A stretch of 55,947 nt of DNA from an uncultured Lachnospiraceae bacterium (GCA_910588215.1 CAJUQJ010000025.1:1-55947); one strand, 5' to 3'; shown: positions 42,775 to 52,562, counted from the stretch's first letter. Program-made: numbers and translations. The notes: a model not told the origin generated them from the sequence alone.

Positions 42775-45285
42775 GTGGATGAAGAGATGAAGAGAAGAAT
42801 TGATCTGGTACAGGGATGGGAATTGCGTCAGGCCGGCGATGAGACGTGGATGTCGATCGACAGGATGCCGGCGCAGGTGGCGGATGTCTTACTGCAGAAG
42901 GGGATATTGCCGGAAGAGGTGAAGATAGGCTGGTGTCAATCGGCCAAATGGGTCGCAGAGCGTGAGTGGGAATACAGACTGACGTTTCCGAAGCCGGAAG
43001 GGAAGTGCTGTGCGCTGGTCATGGAAGGGCTGGATACACTGGCAGATATCTATCTGAATGGCGAACACATCGGAAGCCATGATGACTTCTATCTTCCCGA
43101 CCGCCTGGATATCACGGAGAAATGTGAGGCGGAGAATGTGCTTATGATCCGCTTCCACTCTGTGATGGAGTGGCTGGACCAAAGAGAGATGCCCGAGCAC
43201 TTAAGGAATGCGGTGCTCAAATGCAAGCTGCTCCGAAAACCCCTGCATGATTTTCCCATGATAAATGGTGAGGAAGAAGCCGGGTATCAGGGAGCAATTC
43301 CTTACTTTACACCGGTGGGCGTGTATGGCGATATCTATCTGGAGACCTGGGAGAGTGGCCGAATCACGGCAGATGAGATCAGGACAAGTTTGGAGCAGGA
43401 GCGGCATTTGGGAAAGGTATGCTGGGAGATCGCCGGGGAGAGTGCGCCAGGTCTGGACAGGGAAATGCTGACGGTGCACGCCGTGCTGAAGGATGATGGT
43501 GGAACGGTGGCAAGTCAGGTCGTGGAGGTGCAGGCAGCGGAGGATTCTTTTGCGGCAGCAGGGGAGCTGACGGTGGAAGACCCCACCCTCTGGTGGCCCA
43601 GAGGATTCGGCCTGCAGAACCTGTACACGTTGGAGCTGGTCGTGAGGAAGGGGCAGGACAAGGAGATCGTGGATCGCCTGGAGAAACGAGTAGGATTCAA
43701 GCAGGTAGAGATGCCGGTGCCGCTTTCCTTCCTGATCAATGGGAAAAAGGTGCGACTCTGGGGCGGCAGCATGGATCCGATGCAGGGGTATACACACTGT
43801 TATCAGCCGGAGCGTGCAGCCAGGGTTCTGGATATGGTGGAGAACGCCAATATGAATACGCTCAGAATTTGGGGAGAAGGGATCCCGCTGCCGAATGCTT
43901 TCTATGAGGAAGCGGACCGGAGAGGAATCCTGATCTGGCAGGAATTTTTCATGGGACACGGCGCCTACCCGGACGACGATGCCTATGAACACAAATGCGT
44001 AGAAGAGGCGGAATTCCTGATACGACGGCTCAGACATCATGCCTGCCTGCTCATGTGGTGCGGCGGTAATGAGACGATCATGGGAGCGGAGTATATCGAC
44101 GAGAAACCTTATGGAGAGCGGATTGTCAAGGAGGCATTCCCCAAACTGGTAAAGAGACTGGATTCGGAGCGATTCTATCATGTGAATTCACCTTATGGAG
44201 GCGCCTGGGCAAACGACCCGCGGGAGGGAGATACCCATACCTACGACTGTGTCTGGGAATATCCTTACCGGGAGTATCCGAATTTTCTTAGTGAGAATAT
44301 TCGCACGGCGCCGCCTGTAAAACACAGTTTGCAGCGGATGATCCATGGAGACCTGTGGGAAGAAGGTACAGATGTGCGTGTGACATGCCCGGATCAGGCG
44401 ATCATGCCGGCAAACTGGAGACAGCGGAGCCATCTGGGGGCTTGCGGAGAACGTAAGTCCGGAGATTATTGGGAGTATTATGATGCTTGTGATGCGGATG
44501 GGCTGCTCTACAATATGGGAGCATCCTACGGTGCGGAGATCAAGCGGATGGGGGAGATGGTGCGCCGTGGCAGCAGGGGAGAAGCGGAGTATACGAAGCG
44601 TACAAAAGGGTATATGGCTTGCAAGCTGCTTGACACCTGGCCGAAAGTCTACTGTGCCATCATCGATTATTTCCAGGAAGGGTTTATCCCGTATTATGCG
44701 ACGAAGCGGGTTCTTTCGCCGGTCATTGCTTCTTTTGCAAGAGAGGAGAGCATACGGCTCTATGTGGCGAATGATTCGCCGGAGGATTTCGCGGGAACGG
44801 TGGAGCTTGGGCTGTATGATCTGCGCAAGGAGACTTTTCGGGAGAAAGACCAGGTGGCGGTGGCAGTACCCCAAGGTGACTGTAAAGTGGTATATGATCT
44901 TGAGCGGTTCCGTTTCTTTTCTAAGGATTGTATATTGTATGCCAAAGTGACAGACAGTGAGGGCAGAGAGATAAACACATGCATCGACTATGTGGATGTC
45001 GAAAGGCACCTTCCGTTCCAGGATCCGCTGCTGCACGTGGAACTGGAAGGCGATGTGCTGTGTATCAGGAGTGAGCATTTTGCCAGATGCGTGAGTATCA
45101 CTGGGAACTGTGACAAAGATGAGTTCGGCTGGCTGTTCGATGATAATTACTTTGACCTTATGCCGGGGATGGTCAGGAGAGTGAAGATCCTGGGCAGGCA
45201 TGATCACGGGGAGATTACCGTGAAGGGGCGTTACAGTAAGAAGAGTTGTCAGGTTGTTTATGGGCCGTATCAGGCAAGGACTTAA
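42775..45285 (+). CDS. GH2 beta-mannosidase-like enzyme, copy B
   Basis: This 836-residue paralog of copy A has the same domains: jelly-roll with GLDTLADIYLNGE, immunoglobulin-like domain with WWPRGFG, and TIM barrel. Acid/base is E433 in MWCGGNET and predicted nucleophile is E507 in NFLSENIRTAPP. The start is a GTG at 42775 with AAGGA at 9 bases. ATG 42787 is the alternative. It begins 17 bases after the aldo/keto reductase gene. No signal peptide. Confidence 0.85.
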   Translation: MDEEMKRRIDLVQGWELRQAGDETWMSIDRMPAQVADVLLQKGILPEEVKIGWCQSAKWVAEREWEYRLTFPKPEGKCCALVMEGLDTLADIYLNGEHIGSHDDFYLPDRLDITEKCEAENVLMIRFHSVMEWLDQREMPEHLRNAVLKCKLLRKPLHDFPMINGEEEAGYQGAIPYFTPVGVYGDIYLETWESGRITADEIRTSLEQERHLGKVCWEIAGESAPGLDREMLTVHAVLKDDGGTVASQVVEVQAAEDSFAAAGELTVEDPTLWWPRGFGLQNLYTLELVVRKGQDKEIVDRLEKRVGFKQVEMPVPLSFLINGKKVRLWGGSMDPMQGYTHCYQPERAARVLDMVENANMNTLRIWGEGIPLPNAFYEEADRRGILIWQEFFMGHGAYPDDDAYEHKCVEEAEFLIRRLRHHACLLMWCGGNETIMGAEYIDEKPYGERIVKEAFPKLVKRLDSERFYHVNSPYGGAWANDPREGDTHTYDCVWEYPYREYPNFLSENIRTAPPVKHSLQRMIHGDLWEEGTDVRVTCPDQAIMPANWRQRSHLGACGERKSGDYWEYYDACDADGLLYNMGASYGAEIKRMGEMVRRGSRGEAEYTKRTKGYMACKLLDTWPKVYCAIIDYFQEGFIPYYATKRVLSPVIASFAREESIRLYVANDSPEDFAGTVELGLYDLRKETFREKDQVAVAVPQGDCKVVYDLERFRFFSKDCILYAKVTDSEGREINTCIDYVDVERHLPFQDPLLHVELEGDVLCIRSEHFARCVSITGNCDKDEFGWLFDDNYFDLMPGMVRRVKILGRHDHGEITVKGRYSKKSCQVVYGPYQART

Positions 45286-45329
45286 GAGACTTCGGGAGTC
45301 TGTCAATAGTGAATGGAGGCTAGAGCAGA

Positions 45330-47789
45330 ATGAAAAGGATAGCGTTAAACAGAGATTGGAGGCTGTGGCAGGTAAGCGGAGAAGAGACGAAAGGACAGAT
45401 CTTTACGATCGATATGCTGCCCTGTCAGGTGGAAGACGTGCTGATCCGGGAAGGCATCGTGGAAAATCCTAATCTGTATGGACAGAATAAGGATAGGTGG
45501 ATCGGAAAGAACGACTGGTGCTATGAGAAGCATTTCTTTCTGGAGGAGACGGCGGGGAACTTTCACCTGGTTTTGGAAGGGTTGGATACTTTTGCGGATA
45601 TCCTTCTGAACGGGCATCTGCTGGCACACAATGAGAGTGCTTATATGCCCTGCCGGATAGAGAACGTGTCGGGGCTGCAGAAGGGAGAAAATGTGCTGCG
45701 GCTGTATTTCCGGTCCCCATGGAAGATTCTGGAGCAGATCAGCCTTCCCGGAGAACAGGAAGAGCTGGTGCCGGATTTCTGCAGGGCACGCGTATTCCGC
45801 TCCGGGTTCCATGAGTTTTCCGGCCCGCTTCCGGATCTGGTCAGGATAGGCGTGTATGGAGATATTTATCTGGAACAAGTGGAAAAGAACGGTTTCGCCG
45901 GGCTGGCAATGACGGTGGAGGTGGATTCGACACTCCGGCAGGGACAGATCCATATGGAAGCCGGATTCTGTCATGAGTGTACGGATGAACAGCTGGAGTA
46001 CTGTCTGCGCACACCTGAAGGGCAGACGGTATTGGAAGGAACGCTGTCTTGCGCAGGTATGGCCGACGTGTGGGATCTGGAAGTGGATGCGCCGGAACTC
46101 TGGTGGCCGAGGACCCATGGGAAACAGCCGCTCTATGAATTGGAAGTCAGGCTTGTGAGCCGGGGAGAGGTGTTGGATACAGGTAGGAGACGGATCGGTT
46201 TCCGGCGGCTGGAGAAAGTAGGAGACATGGACTTTAGGATCAACGGCCGTCCGTTAAAGCTTTGGGGCGGTAACCTGGCGCAGGCGGATACGGTGAGCGG
46301 CTGTTACCATCGGGAACGGATGGCAGATCTGCTCCTGCTTGCACAGACGGCGCATTTTAACTGCCTTCGTGTCTGGGGAGAGAGTGAGATCCTGCCGGAA
46401 GAATTCTACGAGGAATGCGACAGAAGAGGAATCCTGCTGTGGCAAGACTTCTATCTCGGGTATAACATGTACAGTGAAGAGGCACACATGCTGAATCTGT
46501 GCAGGCAGGAGGCGGAAACACTGGTGAACCGGCTGAAATCTCATCCGTCTATCCTGTTGTGGTGCGGCGGCAATGAAGTGCTGCTTTCGCGGGATTATCA
46601 GTATCCTGGCAACTATTGCTACGGGGAACCGATCTTCCGGGAAATCTATCCGGAAGTGTGTGCGAGGTTGGATCCCGGCAGATATTATCATCAAAACAGC
46701 CCTTATGGCGGAGCATATGCCAACGATCCGACGGGGGGAGACACCCACGGTTATACGCATCTGTGGTATGTACCGCAGGCGGCCTACCCGGTATTCTTAA
46801 GTGAGAACTGCAGAGTCTCCACGCCGGTGATGCGTACCATGCGGCGGATGATGGAGCCGCAGGAGCTGTGGCCGGAGGGGTACCGGGGACAGAACACGAA
46901 GAAGACCCGCCTGGCATGGCCCAAGACATGGGAGGTACATAATTCTAACCAGGGCGTGATCAAGCTGGGGCCGGTGGAGCACTATTACGATGCGGACGAT
47001 GCACGATCACTGCTCTACAATATCGGTGCGGCACACTGCGAGTATATCAAGAAGGATGTGGAGCGGTTCCGCAGAGGAAAGACGGCTCTGGAACCGGAGG
47101 GGGAGCGGCGCACCAAGGGGCATATTCTGTGGAAGTTCAACAACTGCAGCAATATGATCTCCTACGGGGTAGTAGACTATTTCAATGAGCCGCAGATGGC
47201 TTATTATGCGCTGAAAAGAGCTTATGAGCCGGTACAGGTATCCTTTGATATCGGAGACAGGATTTCGGTGTGGCTGGTCAATGATACGACAAAGACCATA
47301 CGCGGCAGTGTGGAAGTGACTCTTTTCTCCTTAGGGAAGAATCAGAAGACAGCCAGCCTTACAAGGACTTTCGAGAGCAGGCCCGACGAATCCCGGCTGC
47401 TCACCTTTCTGGACGAATTCGGGCAGTTCCGCCGGGAAAATGTGCTGCTTGCCAGGGTGACGGATGAAAAGGGGCAGCTGCTTGCCGAGAACATAGATTA
47501 TGTGGATATAGAACGGCATCTGGACTTCCCGCAGGATACCGGGTTGAAGATGTGGCAGGAGGAAGACCGGCTCGTGCTCACCACCCAGAGATTTGCCCGC
47601 TGTGTTGAACTGATCGGTGATGAAGACGGGGACGAGTTCGGCTGGCTGTTCGAGGATAACTATTTTGACCTGGCGCCTGGAACGGAAAAGAGGGTCCGCA
47701 TTCTGGGCAGGCACGTCCGGGGTACTGTCCAGGCAAAGGCATATTATGACGAGAAGGAGACGACGGTGAAATGGAGCCGGGAGCGATAA
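45330..47789 (+). CDS. GH2 beta-mannosidase-like enzyme, copy C
   Basis: This 819-residue enzyme is the third paralog: GLDTFADILLNG, WWPRTHGKQPLY, acid/base E416 in LLWCGGNEV, predicted nucleophile E492 in VFLSENCRVSTP. All three copies keep DTH-Y (near 471-475 here) and SENxR, so the divergent nucleophile motif is a shared family trait and not damage. GGAGG stands 10 bases before ATG. It ends the large locus 3 transcript. No terminator is obvious after it. Confidence 0.85.
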   Translation: MKRIALNRDWRLWQVSGEETKGQIFTIDMLPCQVEDVLIREGIVENPNLYGQNKDRWIGKNDWCYEKHFFLEETAGNFHLVLEGLDTFADILLNGHLLAHNESAYMPCRIENVSGLQKGENVLRLYFRSPWKILEQISLPGEQEELVPDFCRARVFRSGFHEFSGPLPDLVRIGVYGDIYLEQVEKNGFAGLAMTVEVDSTLRQGQIHMEAGFCHECTDEQLEYCLRTPEGQTVLEGTLSCAGMADVWDLEVDAPELWWPRTHGKQPLYELEVRLVSRGEVLDTGRRRIGFRRLEKVGDMDFRINGRPLKLWGGNLAQADTVSGCYHRERMADLLLLAQTAHFNCLRVWGESEILPEEFYEECDRRGILLWQDFYLGYNMYSEEAHMLNLCRQEAETLVNRLKSHPSILLWCGGNEVLLSRDYQYPGNYCYGEPIFREIYPEVCARLDPGRYYHQNSPYGGAYANDPTGGDTHGYTHLWYVPQAAYPVFLSENCRVSTPVMRTMRRMMEPQELWPEGYRGQNTKKTRLAWPKTWEVHNSNQGVIKLGPVEHYYDADDARSLLYNIGAAHCEYIKKDVERFRRGKTALEPEGERRTKGHILWKFNNCSNMISYGVVDYFNEPQMAYYALKRAYEPVQVSFDIGDRISVWLVNDTTKTIRGSVEVTLFSLGKNQKTASLTRTFESRPDESRLLTFLDEFGQFRRENVLLARVTDEKGQLLAENIDYVDIERHLDFPQDTGLKMWQEEDRLVLTTQRFARCVELIGDEDGDEFGWLFEDNYFDLAPGTEKRVRILGRHVRGTVQAKAYYDEKETTVKWSRER

Positions 47790-47800
47790 ATTCTGTATAA

Positions 47801-47884
47801 GTCTGCGTCTATCTGGCAAGCGACACCAGTACTTTTACAACGGGGGCGGATTTCGTCATCGACGGCGCGTTTACTTGTTTCTAA
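47801..47884 (+). pseudogene. C-terminal relic of a short-chain dehydrogenase
   Basis: After a stop at 47798, 27 codons in one frame end in TAA at 47882-47884. They read YLASDTSTFTTGADFVIDG with a final AFTCF. YLASD-x-S-x-F-x-TGA-x-x-x-x-DG is the hallmark C-terminal end of SDR oxidoreductases. The rest of the gene (about 220 residues with the Rossmann GxxxGxG and YxxxK) is absent. It is therefore the tail of a deleted sugar or sugar-acid oxidoreductase gene, read in the same direction as the GH2 genes. Confidence 0.75.
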
Positions 47885-47915
47885 GGGAGGATGATGGTGC
47901 GGGTGTGCAGTGTGG

Positions 47916-48935
47916 TCACGCCGGCGTTACGCAGGAGAACCGCTTCACGAGTCTGGCCGCGATCTCCACTTTAGATGTATGCACTACTTTGGAATCGATC
48001 TGCTCCACCAGCAGCTTGGCGGCGGTCTTGCCGATATAGAGCCGGGGCACGTCCATGGTGGTGAGCGACGGTTCGATGATTTTGCCCTCGGAGATATTGT
48101 CGAAGCCGATAAAGGAGATATCCTCGGGAATCCGGTAACCACGGAGCATAAGCGCCTTCATGGCACCGATGGCGATGATATCATTGTCGGCGAAATAGCA
48201 TTTGGCAAGAGGATCTTTGCGGTCGATGATCTCCAGCATATCGGCCATGGCGGCCTCGATGGACGGGGAAAGTTTATGGATAACGGAACGGGATGGTGAC
48301 ATCCCGTTCTCTTTGATAGCCTTAAAATACCCTTCCTGCCGTTCGATAAAGTTGGGGATCAGGTAGCTGGACTGCAGGTAGCCGGGCTGTACTCTCGTAC
48401 CGGCGATCAGATAGTTGGTGGCGATATAGGCACCCTGTGCATTGTTGATCAGCACGCTGGTGCAGTCGAGGCCGTCGAAGTAGGTATCCAGCAAGATTAA
48501 CGGATATCCGAGAGACAAAAACTGCCGGCACACGTCTTGCCTGATCTCCGTGCCGATCAGAATGATGCCCTTACAGTCGGAAATACGAAGGTCGCAGAAA
48601 CAGTCCTCCAGCACGTCAACTTTCTCATAGAACTGCATCATCTTTACCGTAAAATGTTCTTTCTGGCATTCGCTTTTGATCCCGTCGTACAATTCGTTGA
48701 AAATAGGAGAATAAGAAAGGATGGCATTATGGGTCCTGTAAAAAACGATATAGATGGAACCGCTGTGGACCGGATCGTGTTTTACTTTAGTAAAGTCGTA
48801 TCCGTATTCTTCGGCGGCTCTGATGATTCTGGCGCGGGTCTCGGTGCTGACGCCGGCTTTATTATTTAGTGCCATGGAAACGGCAGTGGCCGAAATTCCC
48901 AGTTTCTGTGCTAATTCTTTGGCTGTGACGGACAT
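47916..48935 (-). CDS. LacI family transcriptional regulator
   Basis: This 339-residue repressor has an N-terminal LacI helix-turn-helix (SVTAKELAQKLGISATAVSM, hinge near 50) and a periplasmic-binding-protein-like effector domain. It is divergent from the isomerase/transketolase operon at 49269 and probably controls it in response to a sugar or sugar phosphate. AAGGGGAG precedes the ATG on its strand. Candidate operators are listed at 49100-49117 and 49124-49170. Confidence 0.92.
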   Translation of the reverse strand: MSVTAKELAQKLGISATAVSMALNNKAGVSTETRARIIRAAEEYGYDFTKVKHDPVHSGSIYIVFYRTHNAILSYSPIFNELYDGIKSECQKEHFTVKMMQFYEKVDVLEDCFCDLRISDCKGIILIGTEIRQDVCRQFLSLGYPLILLDTYFDGLDCTSVLINNAQGAYIATNYLIAGTRVQPGYLQSSYLIPNFIERQEGYFKAIKENGMSPSRSVIHKLSPSIEAAMADMLEIIDRKDPLAKCYFADNDIIAIGAMKALMLRGYRIPEDISFIGFDNISEGKIIEPSLTTMDVPRLYIGKTAAKLLVEQIDSKVVHTSKVEIAARLVKRFSCVTPA

Positions 48936-49010
48936 GTTGCGGCTCCCCTTCCCTGATGTTATCTCAGTTTTTTGTCATGTATCATGGTATCGGTGTTTGT
49001 ATACGGTCTA

Positions 49011-49031
49011 GCGGCCAGTCAGGCCGTGAAC
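49011..49031. repeat. Dispersed palindromic element, copy 1
   Basis: This 21-base segment is centred on CGGCC-AGTCA-GGCCG. The reverse complement matches 55900-55920 at 19 of 21 positions. Together they suggest a REP-like element family. Confidence 0.6.
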
Positions 49032-49064
49032 GGTAAATTTCTCTGTTGTTCTGATTTCTCATTA

Positions 49065-49082
49065 AAAAGAGGATCCTCTTTT
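49065..49082. other. Perfect 18-base palindrome
   Basis: AAAAGAGGATCCTCTTTT is fully self-complementary and lies between the divergent LacI gene and its presumed target. It might be a regulator site or a small hairpin. Confidence 0.5.
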
Positions 49083-49099
49083 AGCTATCCCATCATAAG

Positions 49100-49170
49100 T
49101 TTAGTGGAAAAACTAAATATTTGCAATAAATAAAGTGAAAATAAAGCAAAATACACTTTACTATTTATTG
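49100..49170. promoter_or_regulatory. Candidate operators for the LacI regulator
   Basis: TTTAGT-GGAAAA-ACTAAA (49100-49117) is an inverted repeat of the size seen for LacI-family sites. Downstream CAATAAATAAAGTG (49124-49137) is partly inverted in CACTTTActaTTTATTG (49154-49170), which overlaps the -35 box at 49168. Confidence 0.45.
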
Positions 49171-49196
49171 AAATAAAGCTGTAACTGCCATAATCT
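49168..49196 (+). promoter_or_regulatory. Candidate promoter of the isomerase operon
   Basis: TTGAAA (49168-49173), 17-base spacer, TAATCT (49191-49196). Its -35 overlaps one arm of an inverted repeat, a good position for repression. Confidence 0.5.
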
Positions 49197-49268
49197 TATT
49201 CCTATAAAGAGGAAAGGCAGAGGCTGATGCAGCAAGCGTATGCAGAACGCCTCAGAATGGAGGACGAT

Positions 49269-50678
49269 ATGGCAAAGATCAGACTTGGGTTTGCTCCGAC
49301 CAGACGGAGTATCTTCAGTGCACCGGCGGCAGTAGAGTATGCTGATTACACGAGAGAGAAACTTAGAAAAATGGGGGTTGATTTCGTAGATATTGACGAT
49401 ATCGCGGAGGATGGACTGCTGCATGACGATAATGACAGGATTAGGATCGAAGAGAAATTTAAGAGAGAGAAAGTGGACGGTCTTTTCTTCCCACACGGCA
49501 ATTTCGGAACGGAGTACGAGGTGGCAAGACTGGCGAAGAACTTGAATCTTCCGGTGCTGCTCTGGGGGCCCAGGGATGAATGTCCGGATGAAAAGGGAAT
49601 CCGCCTGCGTGACAGTCAGTGTGGTATTTTTGCTACCGGTAAGGTATTGAGAAGATTCCGGGTACCCTTTACCTATCTGACAAACTGTAACCTGGAGGAT
49701 CCGGAGTTTGCAGAGGGTGTTAACCGTTTCCTGGCAGTATGTAATGTGGTAAAGACATTCAGAGGCATCCGTATCCTGCAGATCGGGCCGAGACCGTTTG
49801 ACTTCTGGTCTACCATGTGTAACGAGGGCGAGTTGTTGGAGAAATTCAATATCCAGCTGGCGCCGATCCCCATGCCTGAACTGACGGCAGAAATGAAGAA
49901 GGTGAAGGAAGAGGGCACGGAGGCGGCCAAGGTAGTGGCTTACTGCAGAGAGCATTTCAACATAGCCATTAAAGAGGAGGAGCTGTTGAATGTGGCCGCA
50001 CTGAAGGTGGCGATCCGGAATCTGGCGGATCGGTACGGATGTTCGGCGGGAGCGATTCAATGCTGGAATGCGCTACAGGGTGAGATTGGCATTATGCCCT
50101 GTGCGGCTAACGCCCTGCTGAATGAGGAGGGTTTCCCGGTAGTATGCGAGACGGATATCCATGGTGCGATCACGGCGCTGATGGTGGAAGCAGCCGGTAT
50201 GGACAAGAGCAGAGGCTTCTTCGCAGACTGGACCGTCCGCCATCCGTTCAACGACAACGGTGAACTGCTGCAGCATTGCGGGCCGTGGCCGCTCAGCTGT
50301 GCTTCCTGCAAGCCGACCATCGGTTATCCGCTGGCATTTTCCCATCCGGGCGCTGTGGAGGCAGAGGCGAAGCACGGCGATCTGACGCTGGCACGTTTTG
50401 ACGGCGACAACGGCGAGTACTCCCTGCTGTTGGGGAATGCGAAGGGTATCGAAGGGCCGTACACGAAGGGAACGTACCTTTGGATCGAAGTGGAGAACTG
50501 GCCGAGACTGGAAGCGAAGATCGTGGAAGGGCCTTATATCCATCACTGTGTCGGCATTCATCAGGATGTGGTGCCGGTACTGTATGAGGCATGTAAGTAT
50601 ATCGGCGTGAAACCGGATCTGTACGACGATGTGGAACAGCAGGTGATCGATACGATCCATGGTGTTAAGAGAAAGTAA
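49269..50678 (+). CDS. L-fucose/L-arabinose isomerase family protein
   Basis: This 469-residue protein has the fold shared by FucI and AraA, Mn2+-dependent enzymes that interconvert aldoses and ketoses. Features are the N-terminal Rossmann-like part (LGFAPTRRSIFS, VDGLFFPHGNFGTEYEVARLAK), the central CETDIHGAITALM segment and the C-terminal FDGDNGEYSLLLGNAKG and HHCVGIHQDVVPVLYEAC. The exact substrate is not fixed by these. ATG 49269 with GGAGG at 5 bases is preferred over ATG 49227. It heads an operon with split transketolase, FGGY kinase and a GH140-related glycosidase, so a pentose or branched pentose is a likely substrate. Confidence 0.85.
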   Translation: MAKIRLGFAPTRRSIFSAPAAVEYADYTREKLRKMGVDFVDIDDIAEDGLLHDDNDRIRIEEKFKREKVDGLFFPHGNFGTEYEVARLAKNLNLPVLLWGPRDECPDEKGIRLRDSQCGIFATGKVLRRFRVPFTYLTNCNLEDPEFAEGVNRFLAVCNVVKTFRGIRILQIGPRPFDFWSTMCNEGELLEKFNIQLAPIPMPELTAEMKKVKEEGTEAAKVVAYCREHFNIAIKEEELLNVAALKVAIRNLADRYGCSAGAIQCWNALQGEIGIMPCAANALLNEEGFPVVCETDIHGAITALMVEAAGMDKSRGFFADWTVRHPFNDNGELLQHCGPWPLSCASCKPTIGYPLAFSHPGAVEAEAKHGDLTLARFDGDNGEYSLLLGNAKGIEGPYTKGTYLWIEVENWPRLEAKIVEGPYIHHCVGIHQDVVPVLYEACKYIGVKPDLYDDVEQQVIDTIHGVKRK

Positions 50679-50773
50679 GGATTTGTAAAGAAAAGACAGG
50701 GTATTTTGGGAAGAATCGCCTGGAGCGATTTTTCAGCAGGAGCTTAAGCAGCATATGAGGAATGGAGGCAATA
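50679..50773 (+). other. Intergenic stretch with small hairpin
   Basis: AATCGC/GCGATT with loop CTGGA (50714-50730) and a following TTTT is a weak hairpin. It may moderate transcription between isomerase and transketolase genes. Confidence 0.3.
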
Positions 50774-51628
50774 ATGAATAAACAAGAATTTGATGCAAAA
50801 GCATTGACAGTAAAATCCCTCGAACTTCGCAAGGTGGTGCTGGATATGATCATGAAATCCGGCGGCGGCCATATCGGCGGTGATTTTTCTGTTATGGATA
50901 CGCTTGTAACACTGTACTTTGACCAGATGAATGTAAGCCCGGAGAACCAGGACGATCCGAACCGAGATTATTTCATTATGAGTAAGGGGCATTCCGTGGA
51001 AAGCTATTATGCAGTGCTGGCGGCGAAGGGATTCTTCGAGACGGAGACGGTGGTCAACGAGTTCTCGCAGTTCGGTTCCAAGTTCATTGGACATCCGAAT
51101 AATGAGCTGCCGGGAATCGAGATGAACTCCGGTTCTCTGGGACATGGTCTGCCGGTGAGCGTGGGTATGGCATTGGCCTGCCGGAAGGAGAACAGAGAAA
51201 GCCGCGTCTATACGGTGATGGGCGACGGCGAAGTGGCGGAAGGTTCCGTTTGGGAAGGCTTTATGGCGGCCGGCCATTATAAGCTGGCCAATCTGTGTGC
51301 GGTGGTGGACAGGAACCATCTGCAGATCTCCGGCACCACAGAGCAGGTCATGACTCATGAGAATCTGCACGCACAGATCGAGAGCTTCGGCTGGAACGTG
51401 ATCGAGACAGACGGAAACGACATTGCGAAGCTGCATGAAGCGTTCGAGCAGGCCAGGACCGTTACCGACAGGCCGACCTGCATCATTGCAAACACGATCA
51501 AGGGCTACGGCGGCGGTGAGATCATGGAGAACAAGGCGGCATGGCATCATCATGTGCCGAATCAGGAAGAGTATGATCAGATCGTTAAGGCATTAGAAGC
51601 TAAGAAGGAGGGCGTACTTCATGAATAA
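50774..51628 (+). CDS. Transketolase, N-terminal (TPP-binding) subunit
   Basis: This 284-residue subunit binds thiamine diphosphate: GDGEVAEGSVWEGFMAAG starts the motif at G150-D151-G152 and ends at N181. The early segment SGGGHIGGDFSVMD and SKGHSVESYY are typical of two-subunit transketolases. It partners with the next gene, whose start overlaps its stop by 8 bases. Such pairs transfer two-carbon units between ketose and aldose phosphates. Some are devoted to apulose 4-phosphate. ATG 50774 with GGAGG is preferred over ATG 50762. Confidence 0.93.
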   Translation: MNKQEFDAKALTVKSLELRKVVLDMIMKSGGGHIGGDFSVMDTLVTLYFDQMNVSPENQDDPNRDYFIMSKGHSVESYYAVLAAKGFFETETVVNEFSQFGSKFIGHPNNELPGIEMNSGSLGHGLPVSVGMALACRKENRESRVYTVMGDGEVAEGSVWEGFMAAGHYKLANLCAVVDRNHLQISGTTEQVMTHENLHAQIESFGWNVIETDGNDIAKLHEAFEQARTVTDRPTCIIANTIKGYGGGEIMENKAAWHHHVPNQEEYDQIVKALEAKKEGVLHE

Positions 51629-52562
51629 GATTCCTAACAGGCAGGCAATCTGCGAGACATTGATGGCACATGCCAAAGAAGACAAACATATTTATGCGTT
51701 ATGTTCCGATTCCAGAGGATCGGCGTCTATGACTCCCTTCTTCAATGCCTTTCCGGAGCAGTCCATCGAGGTGGGCATCGCGGAGCAGAATCTGGTGAGT
51801 ATCGCGGCCGGCATGGCGCATTGCGGGGAGAAGCCTTACTGCTTTTCTCCGGCATGTTTTATCTCCACGAGGAGTTATGAGCAGGCCAAGGTGGACGTGG
51901 CGTACTCCAACACCAATGTAAAGCTGATCGGCATCAGCGGCGGTATCAGCTACGGGGAACTGGGCATGAGCCATCATTCGGCACAGGATATAGCGGCTAT
52001 GTCTGCGATTCCCAATATGAGAGTATATCTGCCCAGTGACAGATTCCAGACGGCAAAGCTGATCGAGAGCCTGCTGCAGGATGAGAAGCCGGCCTATGTG
52101 AGAGTGGGCCGCAATCCGGTGGAGGATATCTACAGTGAGACAGACTGCCCGTTCAAGATGGATCAGGCTACCGTACACGGGGACCTGGAGGCGGAGAACG
52201 ACGTGGCGATCATTGCCTGCGGCGAGATGGTGCGCCCGGCCCTGGAAGCGGCGAAGATCCTGCAGGATAAAGGTATTAAGGCTGTGGTAGCGGATATGTA
52301 CTGCGTGAAGCCACTGGACCAGAATACGGTGGTAAAAGCGGCGAAGAGCGCGAAGCTGGTGATCACGGTGGAGGAACATGCTCCCTACGGCGGCATGGGA
52401 AGCGCTGTCGCGGTGACGGTGGGCGAAAACTGCCCGAAGAAGGTAATTACCATGGCGCTGCCGGATGATCACGTGATTACGGGAAAATCCGCTGCGGTGT
52501 TTGATTATTATGGACTGAACGGAGAAGGGATTGCGAAGAAGGCGGTAGAGGAACTGAGGTAA
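51621..52562 (+). CDS. Transketolase, C-terminal subunit
   Basis: This 313-residue subunit carries the pyrimidine-binding and C-terminal domains. E55 in VGIAEQNLVS is the glutamate that activates the cofactor. AAGGAGG precedes the ATG, which overlaps the end of the upstream subunit gene. Function requires the partner subunit. As part of this operon it most likely handles the phosphorylated ketose made by the kinase at 52659. Confidence 0.93.
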   Translation: MNKIPNRQAICETLMAHAKEDKHIYALCSDSRGSASMTPFFNAFPEQSIEVGIAEQNLVSIAAGMAHCGEKPYCFSPACFISTRSYEQAKVDVAYSNTNVKLIGISGGISYGELGMSHHSAQDIAAMSAIPNMRVYLPSDRFQTAKLIESLLQDEKPAYVRVGRNPVEDIYSETDCPFKMDQATVHGDLEAENDVAIIACGEMVRPALEAAKILQDKGIKAVVADMYCVKPLDQNTVVKAAKSAKLVITVEEHAPYGGMGSAVAVTVGENCPKKVITMALPDDHVITGKSAAVFDYYGLNGEGIAKKAVEELR

